DNA from: Corbicula japonica
Lineage: Eukaryota > Mollusca > Bivalvia > Venerida > Cyrenidae
NCBI GenBank assembly: GCA_038501625.1
Contig: JAZAYU010000169.1
Location: 124,001 to 188,000, forward strand
Direction of reading: 5' to 3'
DNA: 64,000 nt
Shown here: piece by piece, positions 9,971 through 19,327 of the stretch
Layout: every line of letters begins with the position of its first letter
Numbering within the stretch: position 1 is the stretch's first letter
Made by a program: the position numbers and the translations under genes
The notes under the pieces: generated by a model
Seen by the model: only the letters and a program-made list of their open reading frames with translations
Database searches by the model: none
What the model was told of the DNA's origin: nothing

Positions 9971-9987
9971 TCCCACTTCTGACACCA
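9971..9987 (-). other. Primer-binding site complementary to tRNA-Leu
   Basis: The + strand reads TCCCACTTCTGACACCA, matching the 3' end (with CCA) of animal tRNA-Leu (from memory, the CAA isoacceptor). It sits 6 bp from the LTR edge on the minus strand, where first-strand synthesis would be primed. Confidence 0.75.
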
Positions 9988-9993
9988 CAAAAC

Positions 9994-11054
9994 TGTTGCG
10001 GTCCGGCTGTTGGGCAGGGCCAGGTACAGATCCGGTTATCTGTCTAGACGGTGAAGACAATCTCTACACTTTTCTGGCTCTTGGAGGCCTTTCTAACAGG
10101 GTTCGAAAACCGGGTCCTCTGGGTCTGAGCCAGTAACTGGCAAGGATGAATTACCCTTTTGCTTTAAGCAGACTTGGGAAAACTGTTATGGCCGAAATTG
10201 AGCTCCAACTAAACTACTGTAGTAATATTTTGTTATTTCCTACCTACAAATCTAGAATAGCCAGCTTCAGTTTAATGAATTTTATTTTCAATATACAATT
10301 GTTAATTATTCTGATAATTCACCAAAATAAATATCAAGACAAAATATGGAAATTCACAATATGTTAAATTCTGTTGCCAGTCTATTACAAAAAATAAGGC
10401 TTGTAGCTAGTCTACACAATAAATGATTAAAACCTGCTAAAAAGCATGCAATTACAATACTGAAGTCAAAAGACTTTAATGAATAACTTTTAAACACTCT
10501 GCCTTTACTAGGCTAATTATAATAAATATGCTATGAAATTCTTTAACAAATTTGTATTCAACCTTAAATAAATGAAATTCTGTCAGTTAAAATTACTAAT
10601 AGTCAATTGTTTGATAATAATTTTGAACCTTGTTTGAATCTTGTTCGAAAAAAATGAATGACGACAATTTTGGAATTTTGATGTGTTGGAGCTCTAGAAT
10701 GAAGAAAAACTGGGTTTATATACCCCAGATGTACGCACTTAAAATTTGCGGTACACTTCAGAAAAACGCGTACACAAACAAAAAGTGTGTGCAAATGCGC
10801 ACGGTTTAACGCTGCGCACAAGATTCAACCAAGTGCGCGTTACAAACTTACAAAGTTTAAGGAAAATCGTAAATGAAACTTCCACTAATATACATATCAA
10901 TCAAAAGAGAAAACAATAAAGAAAATGACTGTCACCTCTGACTTCCTTTTAAATGGATAGTTATCATGAAAATTAAAGCTGAATTTGGATGACATTTATG
11001 GATGCTGAGCAAACTGTTTACGTATCCTAGGCAACCGCCCATGATGCAATGAGG
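9994..11054 (-). repeat. LTR, minus orientation (5' LTR), truncated at the inversion junction
   Basis: Nearly identical to 5181-6240, with isolated substitutions such as the one at about 10672. It lacks the last 240 bp or so (outer U3). At 11047-11060 it switches directly into plus-strand gag, with a short GAATA(C) microhomology at the join. Confidence 0.85.
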
Positions 11055-11557
11055 TTGAATACCACAAAGAGCCCCAGAATATAGATGAAGCGGTCTTCCA
11101 TGTGGTAAATCTGATCCAGACCAGAAGGTTAGGTTACTCAGACAGGCATGGCAAGAAGATGACCAGAAGAACCATTGACCAGTTTGAAGAGGAGGATGAG
11201 CCTGAAGTTATCAACAGAATCCCTGCCAAAAAGCAAGACAAAGAGAACGTAAACAAGGATGCCAAACCTGAAAACAAGCAAACTGGTGATCAGGACGGCA
11301 TCATTCAAACACTCCTGGACAGAATTGAGAAATTAGAGCAGAAGCAGAAGGAAAACAATAGGAATCAGCGTCAGAACACGTTTCGAAAGAAGGACTCAGA
11401 ATGTTTTAACTGTCACCAAATTGGTCACTTTGCAAGGGAGTGCCCAAACCAAGGGTCAAAAGGAAGTAAACCAAAAGAGGCCACCCAAGAAAAAGATGAG
11501 AAGGAGCCTTTAAACTCCAGGGGACCATTCCTCGGGTCCAGAGGGAGGTCCAACTAG
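11055..11557 (+). pseudogene. 5'-truncated gag, plus-strand arm
   Basis: The C-terminal third of the same Gag (from about the YHKEPQNIDEAVF region), including the zinc knuckle CFNCHQIGHFAREC. It differs from the minus copy at a few positions (NSDRHGKN versus YSDRHGKK, TCRK versus TFRK). It has no start and no capsid N-terminal half, so it could not make a complete Gag. Confidence 0.8.
11509..11515 (+). promoter_or_regulatory. -1 frameshift site TTTAAAC (plus-strand copy)
   Basis: Same heptamer and register as the minus copy. Codons TTA (11510) and AAC (11513) are in the gag frame, and the -1 frame from 11515 is open to 12747. Confidence 0.75.
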
Positions 11558-12747
11558 AGAATCAGAAGGATGAGGGCCAAAAGTCAAATTTAAAAAATAT
11601 TGGGGAAGGATGCAGCCAGTCAGAGGCAAGTGAAGTGAGGATGAGCCGGCTTTGCGATGGGTTATACATAGAGGGAAGTGTAGAAGGCAAACCGGTTCTC
11701 TTTTCTGCAGATACTGGTGCATCTAGAACTGTAATCTCATCACGTGTCTACAAAGGAATTGAGAACAGTAACCGACCACAGCTTCAAAAGGGAGTATGTC
11801 TTAGAGGGGCTGGTGGTGCTCCAATTGAAGAGATGGGAAAGGCTTTGTTCAGGTTAAGACTGGGAACACTGGAGGTCATCAAGGAGGCTATAGTAGCTCA
11901 GATAGAGGATGACGCTCTTTTGGGGTTGGACGTCTTGACTGACAGTAAAAGCGGGCCAGCTGATATTTTGTTAAGCAGGAACAAAATAGTTTTAGGTGGC
12001 ATAGAAATTCCCTGTATTAGAATTGGAGGCACACAGATGTCCAGAAAAATTGTTGTAGGGGATGTTGTTACCCCTGGAAACTCGGAAGCTTGGGTGGATG
12101 TTTTTGTAGAAAAGATGAAGGAAGACGACTTAGACCCCAACCCAAGTCTTTCAATTGAGTTGACAGAGAGTTATGCAAGCAGACACATGTTGGAGATGGC
12201 CTCCAATTTAGTCGATATCAACAGACTAACGAAGAAGGCCGGGTTGGAGTATTGCGGCAGAGAAGAAAGTAGGAATGTCTGGAAAGAAGAAAGAAGGAAA
12301 AATGTAGCTGAAGAGAAGACAGCAAAAAGAAAGTTAGCGGAAGAGAAGAAAGTTAGAAGGTTAGCAGAAGAAAAAATGGTAAGAAGGCTAGCAAACGAAA
12401 AGACAGAAAGAAAGAGGATAGCAGAAGAGAAGAAAGTAAGAAGGCTTGCGGAAGAAAAGAAAGTACGGATAGCAGAGAGGAAGGCAGTAAGAAGAAGGTT
12501 AGCGGATAAGAAGAAAGTCAGGAGGATAAAAGAAGAGAAGACAGAGAGAAAGAGGATAGTAGAAGAGAAGCAAGTAAGAAGGCTAGCAGAAGAGGAGAAA
12601 GTAAGAAAGATAACAGAAGAGAAGGCAGTAAGAAGACGGTTAGCGGATGAGAAGAAAGTAAGAAGGATAATAGAAGAGAAGACAGAAAGACAGACGATTG
12701 TAGGAGAGACGATAGGAAAAAGAAAAACAGCAAGGATAATGTTCTAA
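11515..12747 (+). CDS. Protease with charged-repeat tail, plus-strand arm
   Basis: Second copy of the retropepsin-like frame, with FSADTGASRTVIS near 11700 and LLGLDVLTD near 11918. The Glu/Lys/Arg repeat tail is at about 12290-12740. It differs from the minus copy at few residues (for example IPCI for IPCF, TESY for TESF, REES for RQES). Both copies stay open through the tail, consistent with recent duplication or constraint. With gag truncated it would depend on another element to be made as a fusion. Confidence 0.8.
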   Translation, partial: LQGTIPRVQREVQLENQKDEGQKSNLKNIGEGCSQSEASEVRMSRLCDGLYIEGSVEGKPVLFSADTGASRTVISSRVYKGIENSNRPQLQKGVCLRGAGGAPIEEMGKALFRLRLGTLEVIKEAIVAQIEDDALLGLDVLTDSKSGPADILLSRNKIVLGGIEIPCIRIGGTQMSRKIVVGDVVTPGNSEAWVDVFVEKMKEDDLDPNPSLSIELTESYASRHMLEMASNLVDINRLTKKAGLEYCGREESRNVWKEERRKNVAEEKTAKRKLAEEKKVRRLAEEKMVRRLANEKTERKRIAEEKKVRRLAEEKKVRIAERKAVRRRLADKKKVRRIKEEKTERKRIVEEKQVRRLAEEEKVRKITEEKAVRRRLADEKKVRRIIEEKTERQTIVGETIGKRKTARIMF

Positions 12748-13382
12748 AGCAAGCAAGTTGAGAGTGAATAATTATGGAACTTTCGAATTGCTAAATTAAA
12801 TATAAAACTGAAGGAATTGTGCATTACCACTACAATATGTGACTTTAAACAAATGGAAATTTCGATCAGTGGTATTTAGAAGTTTTATAATTCATAGACT
12901 TGGAGTGACACTAATAGATGGATTGTGAAAGAGTGATAGTGACAATAAAAGATATTTTTGTTTTAAAGTTAAAGATATGAAGTGGTTCCTACTTGAACAG
13001 TGACAGTACTGATCTTATATTAATTTTAATGTTGACAACAGAGAACTGTTTATGTATATTGCTATCCAGAAATTTAATGTTTGCTTTACATTAAGGTAAT
13101 GTGTTTTTTTTAACTTGTTAAAGGTGATTCTTGTCGCACTTTGAAAGGTTTAGCTTGGTAAGACTGTTCATTTAACTTGCTCTCTTATACAAAATCATAA
13201 AATATGTGTGCCTAATTTTAAGGTGACTTGCCTTATTAAAATGATTTAAGGTGGTTCATATGACTTATTGAATGTGCCTTTAAATGGTAACTTGTTAAGA
13301 CTATTATACAGTAACTTGAATATTAGTGCCTAACTATATTAATTTTGTCAGTTGGAACTTTGACAATTTAAGTGGGGGGTAT
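12748..13382 (+). other. 3' non-coding region and polypurine tract, plus-strand arm
   Basis: AT-rich, ending in AAGTGGGGGGTAT directly before the LTR. It is visibly more divergent from its minus-strand partner (6482-7100) than the coding part is, with many substitutions and small indels. Confidence 0.7.
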
Positions 13383-14671
13383 TGTAGTGATATGCATGAC
13401 TGACATGTACATAGTCTGTGTTTTGGTCCGATTTTAGTCAAAATGCATTATTAATAGATTATCTTACTTTTATTTGTCGTATGGAATCATTAATCCAGGT
13501 TTATTAGTCTCCAAATTGATACATTTTAACTATTTTAAGCCGTTATCCTGAATGTAAACTGTCATTTTATCTTTAACATTTCGTGTATCAGGCATGGAGG
13601 CGGCCATTTTGTTGCATTGCATCATGGGCGGTTGCCTAGGATATGTAAACAGTTTCAGCAGCATATACAAATGTCATAAAACTTTGGCTGTAATTTTCTG
13701 TCTTACTATCCATCATAAAGGAAATCGGAGGTGCCAGTCATTTGCTTTATTGTTTTCTCTTTCGATTGATATGTACATTAGTGGAAGTTTCATGTACGAT
13801 TTTCTGTAAACTTTGTAAGTTTGTAACGCGCACTTGCGCGTTAAACTGTGCGCATTTGCACACACTTTTTGTTTGTGTACGCATTTTTCTAAAGTGTACC
13901 GCAAATTTTAAGTGCGTACATCTGGGGTATATAAACCCAGTTTTTCTTCATTCTGGAGCTCCAACACATCAAAATTCCAAAATTGTCGTCATTCATTTTT
14001 TCGAACAAGATTCAAACAAGGTTCAAAATTATTATCAAACAATTGACTATGAGTAATGTTAACTGACAGAATTTCATTTATTTAAAGGTTGAATACAAAT
14101 TTGTTAAAGAATTTCATAGCATATTAATTATAATTAGCCTAGTAAAGGCAGAGTGTTTAAAAGTTATTCATTAAAGTCTTTTGATTTCAGTTTTGTAATT
14201 GCATGCTTTTTAGCAGGTTTTAAGCATTTCTTATGTAGACTGGCTACTAGCCTTATTATTTGTAATAGACTGGCAACAGAATTTAACATATTGTCAATTT
14301 CCACATTTTGTCTTGATATTTATTTTGGTGAATTATCAGAATAATTAACAATTGTTGAGGTACTGTATATTGAAAATAAAATTCATTAAACTGAAGCTGG
14401 CTATTTTAGATTTGTAGGTAGGAAATAACAAAATATTACTACAGTAGTTTAGTTGGAGCTCAATTTCGGCCATTTATAACAGTTTTCCCAAGTCTGCTTA
14501 TAGCAAAAGGGTAATTCATCCCTGCCAGTTACTGGCTCAGACCCAGAGGACCCGGTTTTCGAACCCTGTTAGAAAGGCCTCCAAGAGCCAGAAAAGCGTA
14601 GAGATTGTCTTCACCGTCTAGACGGATAATAGGTTCCGTACCTGGCCCTGCCCAACAGCCGGACCGTAACA
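13383..14671 (+). repeat. LTR, plus orientation (3' LTR)
   Basis: 1289 bp from TGTAGTGATATGC to CCGTAACA. It contains a TATA box at 13928 and AATAAA at 14375-14380, so U3, R and U5 can be outlined. It is clearly more diverged from the two minus-strand LTRs than they are from each other. Confidence 0.85.
13922..13941 (+). promoter_or_regulatory. LTR core promoter (TATA box)
   Basis: TATATAAA within CTGGGGTATATAAACCCAG. Transcription would start roughly 25-30 bp downstream, in the TCATTCTGG region. The same element is present in the minus-oriented LTRs. Confidence 0.6.
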
Positions 14672-14675
14672 ATAT

Positions 14676-16540
14676 ATTTACGAATCCTGTTGATATACTC
14701 AATACTTTAAATGAACATTTTGTAAATATTGCAAAACTTGTAACAAAGACCATTTTTTCTGCCGAAAGTTTTTCTAACTTGAAAAATATGCTTGACAAGA
14801 AACTAAACAAATATATATTTGAAATAGATTTTATTACTCCGTTTGAAGTTAGAAAACTAATTGACAAATTAGATGTGTATAAGACTACCGGACTTGACAG
14901 TATTGGCCCGTAAATTCTGAAATCTTGCGGTGATATTTTATCAGTAGCAATCGCTGGTATTATAAACAACAGTATTAAATATGGGGTATTCCCTGATGTC
15001 ATAAAATAGGCTTGCATTTATCCTATACATAAGGGTGAATGCAAACATGACGCAAATAATTATCGTCCGATATCTATCTTGCCTACTCTTTCTCAAATAT
15101 TTGAACGCCATATTGCTTTACAATTAAAATTGTTTTTCAAAAAAATGTACTTCATGTTAATCGGTCCGGTTTAGAACATCTCATTCGTGTCATACAGCTC
15201 TTATCAGACTTGTCGATACTTGGTTAAAAGAGGTTGAAGATGGTAATTTTGTTGGTGCTGTATTTTTAGATATAAGAAAGGCATACGATCTAGTTGATCA
15301 TGAAATATTGCTACATAAGTTATGCCTTCATCATTTTTTTCAGAAAAGGCTGTTAAACTCTTTAGATTTTATCTTACAAACAGAACACAAATGGTCAAAG
15401 TTGGTTCTATTAAATCTAATATCCTACCCATTTTTACTGGTGTGCCTTAAGGGTCAATTTTAGGCCCCTTTTGTTTCTGTTATATATTAATGATACAGCA
15501 TATTTATCCGAGTCTATGAATATTGATCTTTACGCTGATTATTCAACATTGTACAAAGCAGGACCCAATTTACAACATGTTGAAGCAGATCTCCAGAATA
15601 ATTTAGTTTTGATTGAACAATGGTGTTCCATCAACAATATGCTTTTAAATCCTGATAAAACTAAATGTATGGTTATTGGTACAAGACAAAAACTGAAAAA
15701 AGTCAGTCCCACTTGATCTCACAGTATCGGGAAAATATATTTAAAAATGTTAAAAACAAAAAAGTATTGGGTGTTTACATAGAAATAATATGTCTTGGAA
15801 AACCCAGACATACAAAATGTCTTTCAAACTTAACTTTAAGATTGCTCTTTTGAGAAGAATTTCATATTATCTCACACAAGACACAACAATGCTTACATTA
15901 TGTCTACTTTTGATTATTTCTGTATTGTCTGGGGCAAAGGAAACCACGGATTAGTAAAATTGTAAATATTCAGAAAAGAGCTGCTCGTATCGTTTTATGC
16001 AAGTCTTACCGAACACCGTCATCCTCTCTTTTCAAAGAACTGAAATGGCTTCCTTTTCAATACAGATGTAAATACCATACGGCGCTTCTAGTTTTCAAAT
16101 CCATAAACAATCAAACACCTAGCTATATATCAGAGTTATTGAACTTCTCTACAAATGATAAATACAATCTTGCTCTTCGACTTGGAAACGTCTCTCACAA
16201 TTCACACCACGAACAAATTACTATAGTAGAGAAGTGTGGAATAATATACCAATGATTACCAATAACAATACGTTCCGTTCAGTGACTCCATTCCTTTAAG
16301 CATCTTTTGAAACAATATCTATTTAATCAGTCGCAATCTTGATGTCATTAATTAATATACCATTTCCATTAATTTTTAATGAGTGTCTGTCTGTTGTGAA
16401 TGTCAAATGTTTTGTTTTAATTAACTATTAATGTTGTTGTTTTTATAGAATTGTTTTGCAATTTTTATTTTATAAAGAAGGCCCTATTGTAAATAAGATA
16501 GACATACTATTGTTCAAACTTAATATGTAACCTTCTAAAA
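14676..16540 (+). pseudogene. LINE reverse transcriptase (right part), inactivated
   Basis: Continues the LINE frame from 5180. Motifs in order: a RT N-terminal region with KTTGLDSIGP, PIHKGE..NNYRPISILP, then after a frameshift VFLDIRKAYDLVDHEILL, then LYADYSTLYKAG, where the catalytic YADD is changed to YADY, and NPDKTKCMVIG. There are in-frame stops (about 14910 and 15007) and several frameshifts. A C-terminal segment (ARIVLCKSY, then a roughly 200-residue tail) follows to about 16300. It cannot be active. Confidence 0.85.
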
Positions 16541-16541
16541 A

Positions 16542-16595
<54 letters not shown>
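16541..16595. repeat. (ATT)n microsatellite at the LINE 3' end
   Basis: About 18 ATT units directly after the LINE 3' UTR. Jockey/CR1/RTE-type LINEs often end in such short tandem repeats, so this marks the right end of the LINE. Confidence 0.8.
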
Positions 16596-16596
<1 letters not shown>

Positions 16597-17868
16597 GTCA
16601 ATGATGAAATTCAACAACAGCAACAAAGCCATTTTCAATTCGATAAAATCAAAAACAAAATGAAACAGACCGCGGTGCTTAAACTTTTCGGACTTTTTCT
16701 GATCGAACATCCCCGTCTTTTTTATTAAGAGAAGGATTTTTAATGATTTGTATGACAAAAGTTTGTACAGTCATGCTCCAAATATTTTTCGTATCAATAA
16801 TTATGTGCTGTGTGATTATTTTAAACGCACGACGGAATGTCACAGTGGTATATTTATATAAAATGAGTGCCGTATTTGTGAAACATCTAAATAGAATACG
16901 GTTTTATTAAAAGAGAAAAACGATGTGGCACTGTGACCGGTACAATTTATCAAAATGGTTAAAAGTATTAACGCAGTTTGTTTTAATGAACCCTGTACAC
17001 ACACTCGTCAAAGAAAGTGTTGATCATTATTTATTGCAAATAAGCACTGACTGAGATTCTAAGAATTAAAGTAAAGTATAAATGAAAATCTGATTATAGT
17101 CCAACTTGTTTTGGTGAGAATCACGAGTTAAATCTGTAACAAAAACCGGTAAATCATAACATGTATAAACGGCTTAAATAACCTAATATTCCTTGGAGAT
17201 GTTAATTTTTCAAACCATCCCAGTTTATGTTGATTTTTTAAGTTTTTGGCTTCTTGTCAAATTGTGATATAAAAAAACAATTAAAAGTCCTTCTATTGGT
17301 CAAAAATAGTCAGGGGACGTAGAATTATTGAAAACGTCCGAGTAGCTTTATCACCGTGCAGATGCTGATATCGTTTTCAGAACATCATTGGTTTGATCTT
17401 ACAACATCCCCGGAGCTAAAAAAAGCACCCAAAACACATTTTCAATTCAAATTATGAGATTACATATATCAAATTTCATTGTCATTATCCGCTATGAAAG
17501 TTAACACAACTGACGTAATACAGTAGATTGACACACACTTCAGAAGCCTATAACTGTTATAATATTCTTATATCTAGACTCAGTTACTTGTTTTGGCAAA
17601 TGGAACACTGGTAGGATATTTTATTTTAAGCTGATGTTTCACCCGAATTACATACGCTCTAAATTCGCTCTACTTGGTGGCCATAGAAAAGGACAATTGT
17701 CAAGAGCTACCGAGAGAACCTATGTCTTTATTGAAGACTGTTCAATCTTTCAGCTTTGAACAATATAAAAGGGTTTGTTAACAAGGTGGCGATGCCTTAA
17801 ACTGTGGTTGATATACCAACTATATAGTAATTTTTCTCAAGCTACTTTGCTTATATGATTGAAATGAA
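16596..17868. other. Non-coding, nothing recognised
   Basis: AT-rich sequence without domain-bearing frames, terminal repeats or obvious tandem structure. Confidence 0.4.
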
Positions 17869-18480
17869 ATGTTGAGCTATGTGATTTACAATGATTTTTA
17901 TTGGAAACTAATTAGAATTGATCACAGACGTTTTGGCCTCAACAAGTTTCTTTCTAAGCCACGACTTTCTATGGACTATCTATCTGGATTATCTATCGAG
18001 CAGCTTCAACTCTGTGGACGTAAGCCACTACTATTATGTTGGGACTATGAAGTCCAACTGTATGGAGTTCCAACTCCTATACACTCTATGAATCTTGATA
18101 ACAGATTGTTCGATCTATGCTGCCTTCTCAGAGAAGCTAGACTTCATAAGAGACTACGGCAGCAGTCGAAGGAACCGTACACTGCATATCTGATTCTGCC
18201 TTTGTGTTACAACACTATAATTGTACTACGTACTAAGTTACCTTTCTAAGGAGCAAGCTCACACAGAGAACGCGGAAACCTTTCTGTAGCACAAATATTG
18301 GCCTCGCTAACTACTTTAAGCCAGCCAGTTGGCCTCGCTAGCTATCTTAAGCAAGCCAGTGTTGTATTTACACAACTTCTTGGTTGCTGTTAAACAACTT
18401 CTTGTTCCAAAAATGTGTGTGTGTGTTTGAGTTTGTTTATAGACGCCCTTAGCAAAGCATATGGGCGTCTGTCTATAATT
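17869..18480 (+). other. Unclassified segment of contrasting base composition
   Basis: A 126-codon frame (17869-18249) sits in sequence that is richer in G+C than its flanks. No domain is recognised in its predicted peptide and it is probably not a gene. Two tandem copies of a TTGGCCTCGCTA...AAGCCAG unit of about 37 bp follow (18298-18362). Then comes a perfect 8-bp stem, AGACGCCC...GGGCGTCT (about 18442-18471). It may be part of an unidentified repeat. Confidence 0.3.
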
Positions 18481-18639
18481 ATTGTATTACTATATTTATA
18501 GTGCCCATTAAAAGTATTTAAAATCTTCTATATTTAAATAACTTTGTTTAAAAATTTTTAAAACTAGTTCATAGGTCTCTTAAAAGAGTTCGTCTTTTTA
18601 AAAAATAATGTAGACTCAGGATAATTGATCCGATTTCCA

Positions 18640-19060
18640 GAACCCATCAGCGGTGGAAAATAACATTAAATAGTTTGGATGTAAAGGGTCCAAAAAGAAG
18701 TACAAAATTGGAAGTAAATAGCAAAACAATACTATTTTTGCAATCACAACATGTAAAAGTGACCAAGCCCAATTTGTGGTTGGCAAGCCTATAAAATAAT
18801 TACATAAAATGTTAGTAAGATATGTTAGGACTCGCCAACTCTTGTAGTGGATCCAGGGTAACGTATGCTCCGACTTACAAGGATCCACTTTAAATCATAT
18901 ATAGTAAAATAAAATTATGTATATGTACATAAATGTACAGTCGGTTTTTATATAGCGTTAAACCGACGTTGTCGGAGACTTGAAACAAACTGGGCTGAGT
19001 AGTTGTGATATGCAATTATAAATTTTACCTATAACCGCCGCTGATGGGTCCTGTTTAAAA
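18640..19060. repeat. Possible short TIR element
   Basis: CCCATCAGCGGTGG near 18645 and CCGCCGCTGATGGG near 19033 are inverted. The intervening 400 bp are AT-rich with no gene. No target duplication was recognised. Confidence 0.4.
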
Positions 19061-19327
19061 ATGAATCCCCTCTGACAGCGTTAAAACGAAAACAAAAGTA
19101 AAACATCATTCCCGTTCCGTATATACATAACGGACACCTTTCTAGGGCCACGTAAAAACAGATGGATTCTAAAATATACTACATAATTATATACAATTCT
19201 TGATAAAAGAGAAATGCTGTCAGAGGGAATTATTATTAAATAATTAAAAGAAACCATGACAGGTCTTAAAAAGGGACTATTAATGCAAGAAGCCAGATGA
19301 TATAGGCCGGTGGCCAGGAACATGTTT

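Larger units (their letters stand above)
5181..14671. mobile_element. Inverted (U5-to-U5) composite of a Gag-Pro LTR retrotransposon
   Basis: Read left to right: a complete minus-strand LTR (5181-6481), minus-strand pro and gag (7118-9879), a primer-binding site (9971-9987), a minus-strand LTR cut at about 11054, then a plus-strand gag tail and pro (11055-12747), a polypurine tract and a complete plus-strand LTR (13383-14671). Both outer edges are therefore U5 ends (TGTTGCGG left, CCGTAACA right). A 4-bp duplication, ATAT, lies immediately outside (5177-5180 and 14672-14675). Removing the insert plus one ATAT rejoins the LINE reading frame exactly, which confirms the edges. No reverse transcriptase, RNase H or integrase is encoded. 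The duplicated gag-pro parts differ by only a few substitutions. Confidence 0.85.
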
